NCBI GenBank assembly: GCA_907163345.1
Contig: CAJQUN010000437.1
Coordinates: 62,001 to 126,000, forward strand
Length of the DNA stretch: 64,000 bases
Source of the DNA: Haberlea rhodopensis
Taxonomy: Eukaryota > Streptophyta > Magnoliopsida > Lamiales > Gesneriaceae
Direction of reading: 5' to 3'
Shown here: positions 1 to 12,320 of the stretch, piece by piece
How the letters are laid out: every line of letters starts with the position of its first letter
How positions within the stretch are numbered: position 1 is the stretch's first letter
Translations under genes and position numbers: made by a program
Notes under the pieces: generated by a model
What the model was told of the DNA's origin: nothing
The model's database searches: none
Seen by the model: the letters and a program-made list of their open reading frames with translations, nothing else

Positions 1-889
1 AGAGAAATTAAAGATCAAAGAGCAATTACATTCATATTCGTATTTTATTCTTGAAAAAATAGAGTTTACAATATTTGTTGTTATGAGACTTGTGATTTGT
101 GGTGCAACTATCACAAGCGAAAGTCATTGTATATTGGGAGTAGATTGCATATACCATACTCATGATGAGCGGGGTTTTAAGGAGAAAGTGTGAAACACTT
201 GTATCGACTTGATAATTATTATTCTCCAATTTCCTTCCCAACTTTATACATTTGTACTAGGATCGGAAACAACAAAAACCCTAGATGATAATCATGCTAC
301 TAAAATAGATACTACAAATATACATTGCGGTGCATTCGCTTTAATAAGATCATTACTAAATTTTACAAAAAAAATTACAAAAAAATATTTTTACATTGAT
401 TTTTTTATAAAAAAAAATTATTATCAACAAAAAAATGTGATTTATAATAAATTAAAAATACGGCGTAACTTAAAATTAAATAAGTTTTACGGGTAATATT
501 AGCAACTATTCTTTTTGCTGTTTTCTCTATTTACGAATTTTAAGAAATTTAAATATAATTTGGAATACCTAAAATTTATGACCTGTTTTAAAAACTGAGA
601 ACAATTTAAAAATTACTGAGATTGCATTTGGATAAAAGAATTAATTTCAACGATGTTTATAAAATTTGGATTGAAATGACTTTAATAATTAGGAATTTAA
701 AATAACTTGCTATTATTAAAAAAACGTCTTAAGATTGAAAATAGTAGATTTAATCTGTGAATTTTCAAATTAACCAAACAATTCGAATGCATTTATATTA
801 AGAATTTGAAATCTAAATCAATCAAATCTTCGATCAAAATGGATTCTGAAAAATAAAATAATAATTTATACTTAAAAAAAAGTAAAAAG
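1..889. other. AT-rich intergenic sequence, no gene seen
   Basis: Strongly AT-rich sequence with many A and T runs. The short open frames are low-complexity and match no family I recognise. It ends where the left inverted repeat of the MULE begins. Confidence 0.6.
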
Positions 890-1190
890 AAAATGTCTTA
901 CAAATTTACAACATTTTGGCTTTTTTTTAAAAGCAATTAAAATTTTTTTATTCACAAATACATCGAAACGTGAGACGTTGCAAATATACTCCAAACCGTA
1001 GTTTGAGGGAGCGGTTATAACATTGATGAGGAGGCCGTGTGTAACGGCTCCTCTTAAGGTAGCAGCCGCCCTCAAGGAGGAAGGCTACTCCCTTGGTTAG
1101 GAGCCGCCCTCGTTGAGGGCGGCTACTCCTTGGTTAGGAGTCGCCGCTTATACAGGCGGCTCCTAACTTCACCCGTGTTTGTCCATTGTC
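890..1190 (+). repeat. Left terminal inverted repeat of the MULE
   Basis: The outer part is AT-rich. The inner part, from about 1010, is a series of short GC-rich inverted repeats such as gagccgccctc...gagggcggctac. It aligns imperfectly, with indels, to the reverse complement of 26860-27160. Confidence 0.75.
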
Positions 1191-1397
1191 GCGTGCTCAT
1201 TTATGTCTCGTAGTAGAATATATAGTCAACTTGTATGTCACTTCACACCAACTCTATCGTGTATCTGTTGCTTCCCACTACATAAGTTTTTATTTATTAT
1301 ATCATACTTTTACCCCGACAAAAAATTAATCATATTATATATGAAATATTGTAAATATTACACCCGTGAACCTTTAACTTTTACAAAAATTTATATA
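1191..1397. other. MULE left-arm spacer
   Basis: AT-rich sequence between the left inverted repeat and the solo LTR. Nothing coding was recognised. Confidence 0.5.
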
Positions 1398-2301
1398 TGT
1401 AATACCCCCGAAATGTGATATGATTATGTTCTACGATGATAAATTATGATGTGTTTAAGGGTTGTGGTGTATTTAAATTGGGGGCCACGATTTATGTTAT
1501 GATAATATGATGTGGGGAACATGTTGGGTGTTTTAAAGGATGTATTAATTAAATGAAGTTAGAAAATATCGAGTGAGGATATTTTAATACATCGTACTAT
1601 ATACCGGGACACAATTAAACACCTCAAGGCACCCCAACCATACCACCCCCCCAATCGGCCACCTCACCCCTTCCCCACTTGTTTAACCCATACCCCCCAC
1701 TTGATCATGCCCATGCTTCCAATCACTCCTTGCAGCCAAATCATTCCCTTCTCCTTCTCTTTCTCCCCCCATTTTCGTTCCAGCTTAGCAGCTGTAAGGC
1801 AAGGAAAAAGCTTGGTAAGAAGGTGTTCAAATCCTTGCAAAAAGAGGAGCAAAAAGAGAGGGGTAAGTGGGTACCCTGTTTTTCTGGGTTTGTGTTTGAG
1901 CTTGGGTTTGGTGGGTTGTTTTTAACGCATGCTAAGTGTAGGCTTGGGTGAAACCTTGGTAAGGATGCTTACATGGTAGTATTAAGTAACTATTAGCATG
2001 ATTGTTTGAGCATTTTACATGATTTATGTGATAGATTTCTTGTTATGAATCTATGTACTCGAAAAACCTGGACAAAGAAGAAGATACTCTGTTTTTGTAT
2101 AGGATGGTTGAGGATGAAGATTATGATGATGTTATGATGCATGTTAGCTTAGGTTTTGTTAAACCTTTGATTTAAGAGCTTACATGGATATTTTATGAAG
2201 TTCTTCACATGTTTGTTTCAGCATGAAAGATGTGTTATGAAGTAGAAAAGATGGTATGAAAAGAGGTACTCAAAAATCTGGGGAAAATCCCGATTTTTCA
2301 G

Positions 2302-2530
2302 AGCTCTCGATCGATCGAGATTTGGTCCCGATCGATCGAGCGAGACAGAAGGTCTAAAGCATGTTTTGAAATTTTGGTGCCGATCGATCGAAGGATTTCT
2401 CGATCGATCGGTGAAGCTTCTCGATCGATCGGTAAAATGCTTCGATCGATCGAGCGAGGCAGAATACTAAGGCACTGTTTGTGCACAGTGTCTCGATCTC
2501 GAGACCTTGGGCCGATCGATCGAGAGAGGC
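2302..2530. repeat. GATCGATC palindrome array in the solo LTR
   Basis: Seven exact GATCGATC octamers plus a diverged one (ctcgatctcgag), each set in a 25-40 bp unit such as ctcgatcgatcggtgaag. Positions correspond to the GATCGATC array of the chromovirus LTRs at 51.2 and 57.15 kb. Confidence 0.85.
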
Positions 2531-2759
2531 AGAAAGTTGGCAAATATAATGATGTTTTATTTTGTTAAGTTTATGATGTGAGATGGTTTTGAGGCATCTA
2601 ATATGGTGTTATGTGGTCTTGTAGAACCATCCCAGGTACCGGCACCATCAAGGAGATAAAGTCTGTTGACTCCTCCTCCTTTTGAAAAGGTACGTAAGAG
2701 GCGTACGGGCATCGGACGGTAACACACATCTTTATACTACAACTATGCTTTTAATGCAT

Positions 2760-3115
2760 GAGTATTCACGATGAAATGATGATGTTTATACGATGTTTAC
2801 ACGATGATGTTTATACGATGTTTATACGATGAAGTTCATACGATGTTTATATGATGATGCTTATACGATGCTTATATGATGACGTTTACACGATGTAATT
2901 GTGGTAAGATGCCACGGGGTAAGATGCCCCACATGGTAAGAGGCCATGCGATGTATTGTGGTAAGATGCCACGGGGCAAGATGCCCCACATGGTAAGAGG
3001 CCATGCGATGTTATTGTGGTAAGATGCCACGGGGTAAGATGCCTCATATGGTAAGAGGCCATACGATGATATTGTGGTAAGATGCCACGGGGGTAAGATG
3101 CCCCATATGCATGAT
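2760..3115. repeat. Tandem repeats in the solo LTR
   Basis: A run of imperfect 'gatgtttatacgat' units (2770-2895) precedes about four copies of a roughly 55-bp unit. That unit contains gtggtaagatgccacggggt, a middle part aagatgccccacatgg and a closing taagaggccatgcgatg. Related units occur in the LTRs at 51.7-52.1 and 57.6-58.0 kb. Confidence 0.85.
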
Positions 3116-3599
3116 TTTAAATCAGGGACAACAATAAGAAGTTAATGAGAAATCCAGCATATTTACTTAACAAATATTTCATGCATTTGCTATGATGTTT
3201 TTATGATGCTAAGTAAGATTGTATATGCTCATGATGTGTTGTCCCTGTAGGTACACTTTTGGACGAAAAGACTAAGGGTCGGGTTGAGGCAGTGAGCTAC
3301 GAGGGACACAGGAATGTATAGGATTCAAGTTATGATTAGTATCTACTCTAGGAGTAGTGTAAATCTAAATGACATTCTTTTAGAATGTAATGAATTATTT
3401 TTGAAGTTTTGTATTTTGGCCTGTAATCCTGTTAGCTCGTGTAACAACCAAACCTTAAGATGTTACCTTAATGAATGATTAGTCCTTCTTATGTCTATTA
3501 ATCACTGTTAAGGTGGGAAGACCCCACAATATCTGAAAAGGTGTATAAATAACGTGAAGATAAAATATTTTCGACACCAGAATCCTTCAAACAAATTTG

Positions 3600-5042
3600 C
3601 TCTTTCAATATTTTCGGTGCATCAAAAGTTTGAATCAAAATATTTCTTAGTTTGTTCAAAATGATTCGATTTTCGTGCTATTATATTTTGGTAGTAATAT
3701 TATTATTGGAAACGGATCGGTCGAATATAGCATTCCACCAGTCAGACCGATAAGAATTTCACGTTCTATTATTTTATTTGATTTGATTCAACTAGCACAT
3801 AGAAAGTTAAACATCGACCCAATGATGAATTGTCAACCAAATATTCATTCATGGAGAAATCGTATTGGAATGAAATATCAATCAATATTGTAGATGATGA
3901 TGTTTTACAATTTATAATGGAATGTCCCAATATGCAGATGCTGCATTTGTACGTCGATATAGAGGCAAGTAATCATGATTTTGGTCTTGAAGGGCCAGAA
4001 TCAAATCTTCTATATGTCACTGAAGGATTGAGCAATATGGCGGTCCATGATCAACCTTCTACTTCAAGCGGTCGAGATGTTGAGCAACAACAAAATTATA
4101 CTTATTTCGAGCATGGAAGTGGACCTTGGGATCAATATATAACCGGCTCTTCTGAAGAAAATCCTATATATTGGCCAAACACAGCAGAAGTTTGGGGATT
4201 ACGAGAAGAAATTACACCAATTCATAATGTATTTGATCCTGATGTTGGTGGTTTGGAGCATACAATTATGTTGGCAGCAACTGATGGGCCAGCCACACAT
4301 GACGTACACGGAGATAATCATCGAGATGTTTACATGAGTGATAGTGAACCCGATAATTCATCGAGTGATTCTGGAGAACACGGTACTGAGGCTGATGAGA
4401 TGCATGATGAAGACGATGATAATGTCCATGCATGTCCCGGTGAAGAGATAACATCCCGTGAACCACCTTATGGTCCGAGACATATGCAAGACGCACCATT
4501 TTTGTCAAGCATGATTGAAATGCCACCATTTTTTAACGCGGTCAATGAAGAGCAGGTTTCTGATTCGATTGATGTACCTTCTGGATCGCGAACTCGATAT
4601 TACAACCCGAAGGTCGGAGAGCTATCCGTGAACATGAGTTTCAAGGATAAGAAAGATCTAATTGCATCTGTGAAAAATTACTCTGTTAGAGTAGTCAGGC
4701 GTGAGTATTGTGTTGTGGACAACACATGTACTCTGTGGAAATTACGGTGCAAAAAGACTTCTCCTACCGTAAGGTGTAAATTGAGCGTCTTTGAAGCCCA
4801 AAATGGGTTTTTGGAAATTAACGAAGTATGATGGTCCTCACACAGGTATCTCGAGTAATGTTGGGATAGACCACCACAACTTGGACAGTAATATGTTGGC
4901 AAATACACTGTTGGGGATTGTACGATGTGATCCTTCGTACGAGATTAAGTATGTATGTGAGAATGTTAAAGATAAATATGCCTATGATATCTCGTATACG
5001 AAGGCATGGAGAAGTTTGCAACGTGTGGTGGAAAATGTTTAC
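3600..5042 (+). pseudogene. MULE (mudrA-type) transposase, 5' part, interrupted
   Basis: The longest open stretch (3830-4831) has an acidic, poorly conserved N-terminal half. It then shows the plant MuDR DNA-binding-like region: a VGELSVNMSF start, spacing VKNYSVRVVRREYCVV and a basic LRCKK segment. That is typical of mudrA-like transposases before the catalytic domain. The frame changes near 3880 and again near 4800, after which FWKLTKYDGPHTG and the following DSNMLANTLLGIV segment continue to 5040. Reading stops at 5042, where a retroelement is inserted (TSD tttac at 5038-5042); it resumes at 24357. Frameshifts, insertion and a lost 3' end make it non-functional. Confidence 0.8.
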
Positions 5043-7399
5043 TGTAAGGGCCCCCGTGCCCTTAACCCATAATTAGTGTATTAAGCCATGCATTTGGTGC
5101 ATACCATCACGTGTAAAGGGAAACTATATGTAAATGTGGTACATCATACCACCTATAAAATTTCTCGCTTCATTTATTCCATTCCATACAATATCCGATT
5201 CCCTAGATAAAGACCATTTAATACATCATGCACCCATGTAATACACTAATCACAATCTCAATTCATCTAGCAATTCCCTAGTTAATTGCTCACACATATG
5301 AATGAAAAGAGAAAGGTCTATGCCTTTTTATACAACCCATATACACATAATTATTGCTCACACACGAGCATCGAATAAATCTATGTGTACGTAATATATA
5401 AGAAAGGGCATACACAATATCCAGCTCCACATGAGTTCCGGAGTCTCGATCATGGAATCACCTCCAATTCATAGCTCGATCACAGCTCCAGAGCTACCAT
5501 TGTACCTGTTTCACCTGCCCCAACAGAGACAGCCGCCACACGGGGTGAGCATACCAATACCACCAAACCAATAATCACAACTATATAATTCGTAAATTAC
5601 AAAAACGTAATTGCCAAGAATTTAACGGATACTCACTGGATGGCACCATCCTCATCCGGGATCCCACTGTATTGTCCATGTTCTCAAAACAACCAAAATC
5701 ATCAAATTCCAAATATCCAGTTAATCATTACACTGATTAACTATATCCCTGATCCAATTCAATATCAATAGGGAAATAAATACAGATATCCTAGATATCT
5801 AGTCAAAAGCTACATTTCCTCGCTCACTCAAAAGTAGCGGCATCACTTACCGATGTTCGCTCCATAGCGACCACATCACGACAATTGCTCGCTCCAAAGT
5901 GGCACCATACATTACATAAGACAAATCGACATAACACAACCAGTTTCGTTTCCATTAACCAATTATTGCAAGACACCATATATTATGCATCGACTACTAA
6001 CCCTTACCAATCCTCTATCTCATGCACAGCAATAGCAATAATATAATTAAGTCATACTCGTACGTTACACGTACCTTAAGTTTCCGTAGTCCAAGCCAAA
6101 CCTTGCTTGAGTTCCATGCCTCGAGAAATATGTGCAAAACACATAAACAACTCACAATCAAGAATAAGCATGCAATCACGTACCCACACACGTTTGCAAC
6201 CTCAAAACCCATTGTCAATCCATGACGATTACCAAAATAAAAGCCCCCGGCTAGGCATGCATAAAACCCAAAAGTAATCCATTTAAAACGTTTAAAAGAT
6301 AGCCAAAAACTCAACCGAGAGTTCCGTTTTATTTAACTTGGCTCCAACCGAACCATTTTAAAAGTAAAGCATTCCCATTGGAATGTAGACATTACCCCGG
6401 AAACGGCCCATTTAAACCTCGATTTCAAAATCTCGACATTTTTCAAAATTCCACAAAACCCAAGCCAAACAGGGCCGCGATCGATCGCCCATCAGGCGCG
6501 ATCGATCGCGCGAGTGCAGTGCCCGCTGCACTGCCATCCGCGATCGATCGCCAAGACCCTCGCGATCGATCGCCCACTTTTCGCGATCGATCGACGAGAC
6601 TATTCATCGCCTTCCTAAATCAGTAACATGTCGCGATCGATCGGTGCCAAGCCGCGATCGATCGCAACCTGCGGGTTTCCAAAAATTTCGAGCTTCAATG
6701 GTGTTTTTCACACCCAAACTTCAAACCAATACCCCATACAACCTCAACACCTCAAATACAACAATTAAAACCCATAAAACTTCAAAAACTCAACTTTGGA
6801 TTTTCCAACCAAAAACCCCTAATTTCAAAACCCACCAAAAATCTCAACCAAAAACTACAATACTACTACCAAATCGAAGACAACGGTGAGAGGAAGATAA
6901 ATACCTGATTATCTTCAAGAAAACCGGCTCCTAAGCCAAGCTACCAACAATCTTTCTTCCAAGGGAAGAAGAGGGGAAATGGGGGAAGGGCTTGAGCGAA
7001 GAGAGAGGAAAGAGAGGGGAGGGTTCCGTGCCAAATGACGGAATACCGAGTCCATCTGGTATATATAGCAAAATTGCTCCGAAATAACAATACTCTCACA
7101 AATACATCATGATTCATTAAAAATCATCTGTTTTCAAAAACTCTCTCTCCAACATCAAATCCATATACCAGCCCCAACATAAAGTACCCCGGACTCCAAG
7201 TCCCACCAAAAACCCAACTCATAGGTTTTCCACCAAAATGAGAATACAATCTCAACCTTTGGATCCAAAGATCTCAAATGCCCGATTTAACAACCTCGGG
7301 AGACCCAAAACCGTAATTAATTCCTAATTGCAACAATTAAAAATCCATAAAGGATTATTACCACACCGGGATTAACACCATTAATCCCCGGGCATCACA
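5043..7399 (-). repeat. Left (3') LTR of the LARD-like element
   Basis: Begins tgtaagggcccccgtgccc and ends ccccgggcatcaca. It is a close copy of 21978-24351 with scattered substitutions and small indels. On the - strand there is a TATA-like tgctatatatac near 7060-7073, followed by a CT-rich leader (7040-6940). Confidence 0.9.
6476..6665. repeat. GCGATCGATCGC palindrome array in the LARD LTR
   Basis: Seven cgatcgatcg cores within 190 bp, most extended to gcgatcgatcgc. On the - strand the array lies about 400-600 bp downstream of the TATA-like element, so probably in transcribed leader. The right LTR carries the matching array at 23413-23630, with one core mutated to gatcaatc and another to gatcgattg. 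Confidence 0.85.
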
Positions 7400-9890
7400 C
7401 TTATCCCCCACTAATAAAATTTCATCCTCGAAATTTACACTGGTGTACTCCATGTAACACCAAGGCTACACAAAACAAAACAAAACCACAACCCCGATTC
7501 TGGACCACGTCAGAATCGAATTATCAACTGCGAGGACATCAATCTCGCACCAAGCTCTAAAATAGAGCAAACCTCCAAAACCAATATAAAACCCAAAAGA
7601 TAACAACATACCTTGATGCTAGTCATCCCATAAGTCAGTCTACTACGACTGCAAATTAACCATGTCCTCCTTGGTTATGACATCGATATCTCCCCATGAT
7701 ATCTCCTCACTTGTCCATGATGCTTAACACGCATCGTTATTATGGGGACTACTAGCATACAACAGTAGTTGCACCACTTATAACACGGAACGGGTAACCC
7801 ACAGTCACCGATCCACACAAAACACATCTCAGAAGATGTTTACACCGGTGTGTTCCAAGAAAATATATCTCGGTCCCAACACACCATCAAGACTCCACAA
7901 AGTCTCAAGTTCCACAGAGGTCATGCAAGACAATCAATTGCATTCTTGCCACACGTGTCAACCACGACACTAAACGAACCCGAATCCTGGCCACCCCTCA
8001 TTTATCCTGGCATTCAACAATCCTAAAACAGGGAGGCTATAGAATTATCTACAAGAATTACCATTGTCCCAAAACACGGCAATCCCTCCTCAGGGAAAGT
8101 CAATTGGACCTCACGATTATTCCTCAGAATACATCGTGCCATCGAGATTTACCAATCTAAGGATCCCACAATCTCTCACCAGAGATTGCCAAACCAAGCG
8201 TACTAGTCCGATGCTCGATGAGCATTAACAAAAGTTGGCAGTCGTATACCCACACCGGCATACATTCCCAAGTACCAACACCACATGCATACTCGATGCA
8301 ACAAACTCGGGTATCTCTAAATATGCCCAAAGTCTCAAAACCAACTGTCAATCCCCCGCTATACTCACCTCGCGGGGAATAATGATTGACAGACCAACGA
8401 CCAATGATGTGATTCCAACAATCAACACCACACAACACTCAACGAATCTATTCAAGATTCCCAATAGGTATACCAATACCTCTTTCCTCACAAGGAAAGT
8501 GTCATGCTCCCATGACCCACCAACCTCAAACCGCCGTTCGGAAAACATGGATATGTTTATACCAAAACATACTCCAGAACCAAAATACGCAACTGGTTCA
8601 GAATAGTGCATCAAAGACACTATTACCAAATCAAAACCCGTATACGCCATGTATACTCAAACTACAGACGCTCAGTACCAATGCCATAGTACTTCAAAAC
8701 CTAGAGCACTACCCCGGAGACGTCTCCTAGAACGTCTCACCGGAAGTACGAAGCCATCACATAGTCCAACACTAGTAGGGCTTACCCCGGTTGATTCACA
8801 ATCAACCCTCAACCAATACCAGCTGTCTCTATGACAGCACAATCCAAATCTCTCCAAGAGATAAAAACAATATAGTAGTGTCACCTCACTAACTATATCT
8901 CACAAACCATTGTGACTCCCATTGCATGCCATATGCAAGAATGCTCAACCAGAGCTAACAACGACTTGTTGACACTCACGTTTGTATTCCCAACCAAATT
9001 GAGTTGTACCAAAACAAGTCCCTCTAAACATTTGACGTATAAACGTCTCCGTGAGGTACTCCATGCCTCAAACATCATGCCACAAGGAGGCTACAAAAGT
9101 CTACCGTACCCCTCATCGTATCACCATACAATTCATCCAGCTCGAATCCAACGAGCAGTATAATGGCTAGCACAAGCACACTAAAACATTGCAACAATAC
9201 CTGACTAGCGTTCCGTTGGCCCCATAGGCTACCAACTTATCAATGTAACACACGTCCCAACCCGGCATACCATACCGTACAAACCATTAGGGTTGTGGGT
9301 CATCACCCAACATATCTCTAAAACACCCAAGCACAATGGAAAAATCCGGTGTCCTTGCTCAACTATGATGCAATCCTAATCCATTAGGACTTATCCCACA
9401 CCCTCAGGGTGGGTGTGCCCAAGCCTAACACACATCACAGCAACAAGCGAGTAGTTTCCTCAATGACTACTCTTACCACCCAATCACTTGGCCTAAGACC
9501 ATCCCGACGAGTACACCTAAAGGATATCATTACTCGAACAATATATACTTCGAATATGTGTTGCGGTACAATTCCTGTATGGCGCACCCAATAATTCTTC
9601 AAGCAACCTGCTAGGCATAATGGTCTCATCAACTAGTGACCCAGACACTACCAAGTGCTCACCAAAGGCACTCAAACCATACAACCAAAAACGTAAACAT
9701 GAATGTATTAAACATCAAAACGACGCCACGCGTCCACATAGACATCCACTATATCATCGGCATCCCGTGACGGGGCATGTCAACATATGACATCCAAATA
9801 ACATTGTCAAACATATGACGGTATAGAACAACACATAGTATTCACAATAATGATAACAAAAGTAATATACCATACCTCATCGCTATCAAG
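7400..9890. other. LARD internal region, no coding recognised
   Basis: The left edge holds the polypurine tract on the - strand (gaaattttattagtggggg, read from about 7431 to 7405). The rest is AC-rich on the + strand. The open frames of 60-120 codons at 8157-8650, 8235-8606 and 9409-9632 are low-complexity, overlap on opposite strands and match no retroviral domain. Confidence 0.6.
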
Positions 9891-10910
9891 ATAGCGAAAT
9901 ACATGTATCCATCGTCCACCAGCGGTACACAAGTAACACCCATCGCTCGTAGGCGGCATAATCCCGTGTTGTGTACCTAGCGGCATAATCCATCGCTACA
10001 ACATTGACGGCATGATCCCTCGTCATACAGTCAGCAGCATGAGCCTTGCTATGCACATCCGGTTACGAACCATCATCAACAGAATAGCGGAAAGAGACGT
10101 CGCTATATATATAATCGGTGGCAAGAACCATCGCCATGGAATCAGCGGAATGTACCATTGCTAAACACATGTCCGGCGGCATGAACCATTGGTAATAACA
10201 TAGCGAAAAAGACATCGCTATACACGCACCTGGCGGAATAATCATCGCCAATAATACAGCGGCATGAACCATCGCTCGATATACCTGGCGGCATGAACCA
10301 TCGCCAATAGATTACCCGGCGGCATGAACCATCGCCAATCAATATAGCGGAATGAGACATCGCTATCAATATACCTGGCGGCATGAACCATCGCCAACTG
10401 AATCAGCGGAACAGATCAAGGACTCAAGAGGTACTCACATGCATGTAGCACTTTGTTCCTTTCGGACCCAAGAGGTGGCTCACATTGCACGCAGCACTTT
10501 GTTCCCGATCGCGTCGCTCAAATATCAATAATGTGGCTGTTCTGGTCTTGTTATAACAGCGGAATTTTAGGACCCCTCGCTTTGACAAATAGCGGTATCA
10601 TATGATATCCCTCGCTTCGACAATGACAGCGGCATGTACATCGCTTCGACATGACAGCGGCAAATATCATATTACCATCGCTTCATATGACAGCGACAAG
10701 TACCTCCCTCGCTCGTATATAACAACCACCAAAACCTTCCACTAGCTCCATATACCTGCATCCAGGTTAATACAACGGTTCACAAATCCTACTACGTCAT
10801 ATCGGCGGTTCAATAATATCCCTCGCTTCGACAATGACAGCGGCATGTACATCGCTTCGACATGACAGCGACAAATATTATGATCCATCGCTGATGATAT
10901 ACACGTAGTA
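9890..10910. repeat. Degenerate tandem repeats in the LARD internal region
   Basis: Dozens of imperfect units of about 25-35 bp built on 'gcggcatgaaccatcgcc' and 'agcggcatgtacatcgcttcgac'. Copies include 10260-10400 and 10600-10690, and a later block at 10830-10880 nearly repeats 10605-10660. No convincing reading frame. Confidence 0.8.
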
Positions 10911-11096
10911 GGACGCTAAAAGTAACACATTGTATATTCAATAACTATTGAAATCATACCACCATATCCCATTGTCTATTGTCAACCTCCCTGTCCTTAG
11001 ACAGCATATCACATTTCCCATTTTCTGATTTTCCAACAAAATCAGATTCCTTAGCACATAATACATGGAGTGCCAGACATTACCATTAATGCCATC

Positions 11097-12274
11097 TGTT
11101 AGTTCCGGACCTTATCGATGAGATTTTAAAGATGACAAAACATTTCAGACCGGATCGATAGATATCAGTTTGACCAGATCGATCGGACGAAACAGAGCAA
11201 GATGACACATCATTTCAGACCGGATCGATGGAAATCAGGCATACCAGATCGATCGCGCAAAACAGAGCAAGCTGATAAAGCATATCACATATCAGACCGG
11301 ATCGATGGATTCCAGACTGACTAGATCGATACTTCAGATCGATCTCAATCTTCATCAGATCAAAGCATTCAAAGATACATAAAGGATGGCTTCTCAGTCC
11401 GAACCATCAACGGTTATTTATTGTAGCATTTAATGCTGTAATTAATGCTACAAAGGATCAAAAGTCGAAGATTGCCATTAAAGGTAAGAAGACAAAGGAG
11501 AGCTTACCTGACAGTCGCCGAAAGCATACATCAGAACGGCAAGTGTCCTGAAGAAGAAGACTGTAGCTTTCTCAGAGTTTAAAAAGAGTCAAAGTTGCAC
11601 ATTAAGGGAAACAATGCCGTTGCTACCCTCAACTATAAAAGGATGCAACAAAAGGAAGACAGGGACTCTTGATTCGAACTCACGCTGATCAATTGAAAAA
11701 CATACAAGAAAGCAACTGCACACGCTTACAAAGTTTAGAAGCTTTCGAGCTGAAGTTATTTATTTAAGCGCAATTACTTTGTAACATTTGATCATTGTAG
11801 GATCACTGTGCGCATTGTGTACTGAAAAATAGAAGTGAGGAACTTATTGTAACTGTCAGACAGAGTGTGTCTGAGCAGGTTGAGTGACTAGGAGTTTCAG
11901 ACTGGTAGTGAGGTAAATCCAGTCTGAATCGGGTTTGTACAACAGGATTGTATAAATCAAAGTCTTCTAGTATAAACCTTCCTTAATTGGAAGAAGGGGA
12001 GACGTAGAAGGATTACACCACCTTCGAACTTTCAGAAACATATCCTGTGTCTTATCCTTCTGCACTTAGCCATCGAGCCGTTCTTACTTTTACAAGAGCA
12101 GACCGTTTCCGCACTCACTTTTCCAGTGGTCTGTTCTGTTCAAAGAGTTGATTAAGTAACAGATTTCTTTCACTAATCCGAAAGAATTCACAAGGGATAA
12201 ATTTTTAAGGAGTGTTCATTCACCCCCCCCCCCCGCCCCCCCCCCCCTCTAAACACTGCGGACCGATCCTAACA
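11097..12274 (+). repeat. 5' LTR of the copia element
   Basis: Starts tgttagttccgg and ends gatcctaaca. The upstream half has alternating ggatcgatgg and agatcgatcg motifs (11150-11345). TATAAAA lies at 11634-11640. Near the 3' end is a C tract (12223-12247) broken by a single G at 12235. Confidence 0.93.
11634..11640 (+). promoter_or_regulatory. TATA box of the copia 5' LTR
   Basis: TATAAAA within tcaactataaaaggatgc, correctly placed for the LTR promoter. The identical site in the 3' LTR is at 21146-21152. Confidence 0.7.
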
Positions 12275-12276
12275 AG

Positions 12277-12289
12277 TGGTATCAGAGCA
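12277..12289 (+). other. Primer-binding site of the copia element
   Basis: tggtatcagagca, two bases after the 5' LTR, complementary to the 3' end of initiator tRNA-Met as in most plant copia elements. Confidence 0.9.
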
Positions 12290-12320
12290 GGTCATCTTAA
12301 TCAGCACAAAGACTAAGCTG

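Larger units (their letters stand above)
1398..3538 (+). mobile_element. Solo LTR of a chromovirus-type Ty3/gypsy element
   Basis: Starts tgtaatacccccgaaatg and ends gaccccaca. It is flanked by near-identical 5-mers, atata (1393-1397) and atatc (3539-3543). It shares modules with the chromovirus LTRs at 50458 and 56387: the ccccgaaatg start, a GATCGATC array, a block ggtacgtaagaggcgtacgg, repeats of gtggtaagatgccacggggtaag, and a 3' block gggtcgggttgaggcagtgagc. No internal region or second LTR adjoins it, so it is most likely the product of LTR-LTR recombination. Diverged from the other copies, so an older insertion or another subfamily. Confidence 0.8.

Noticed and set aside
2298..2568. Arginine/serine-rich ORFs over the GATCGATC array
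   Set aside because: They are translations of the palindromic repeat and open on both strands for that reason.
8157..9632. Degenerate gag-pol in the LARD internal region
   Set aside because: Frames on both strands are short and lack zinc knuckle, DSG/DTG, RT or integrase motifs.
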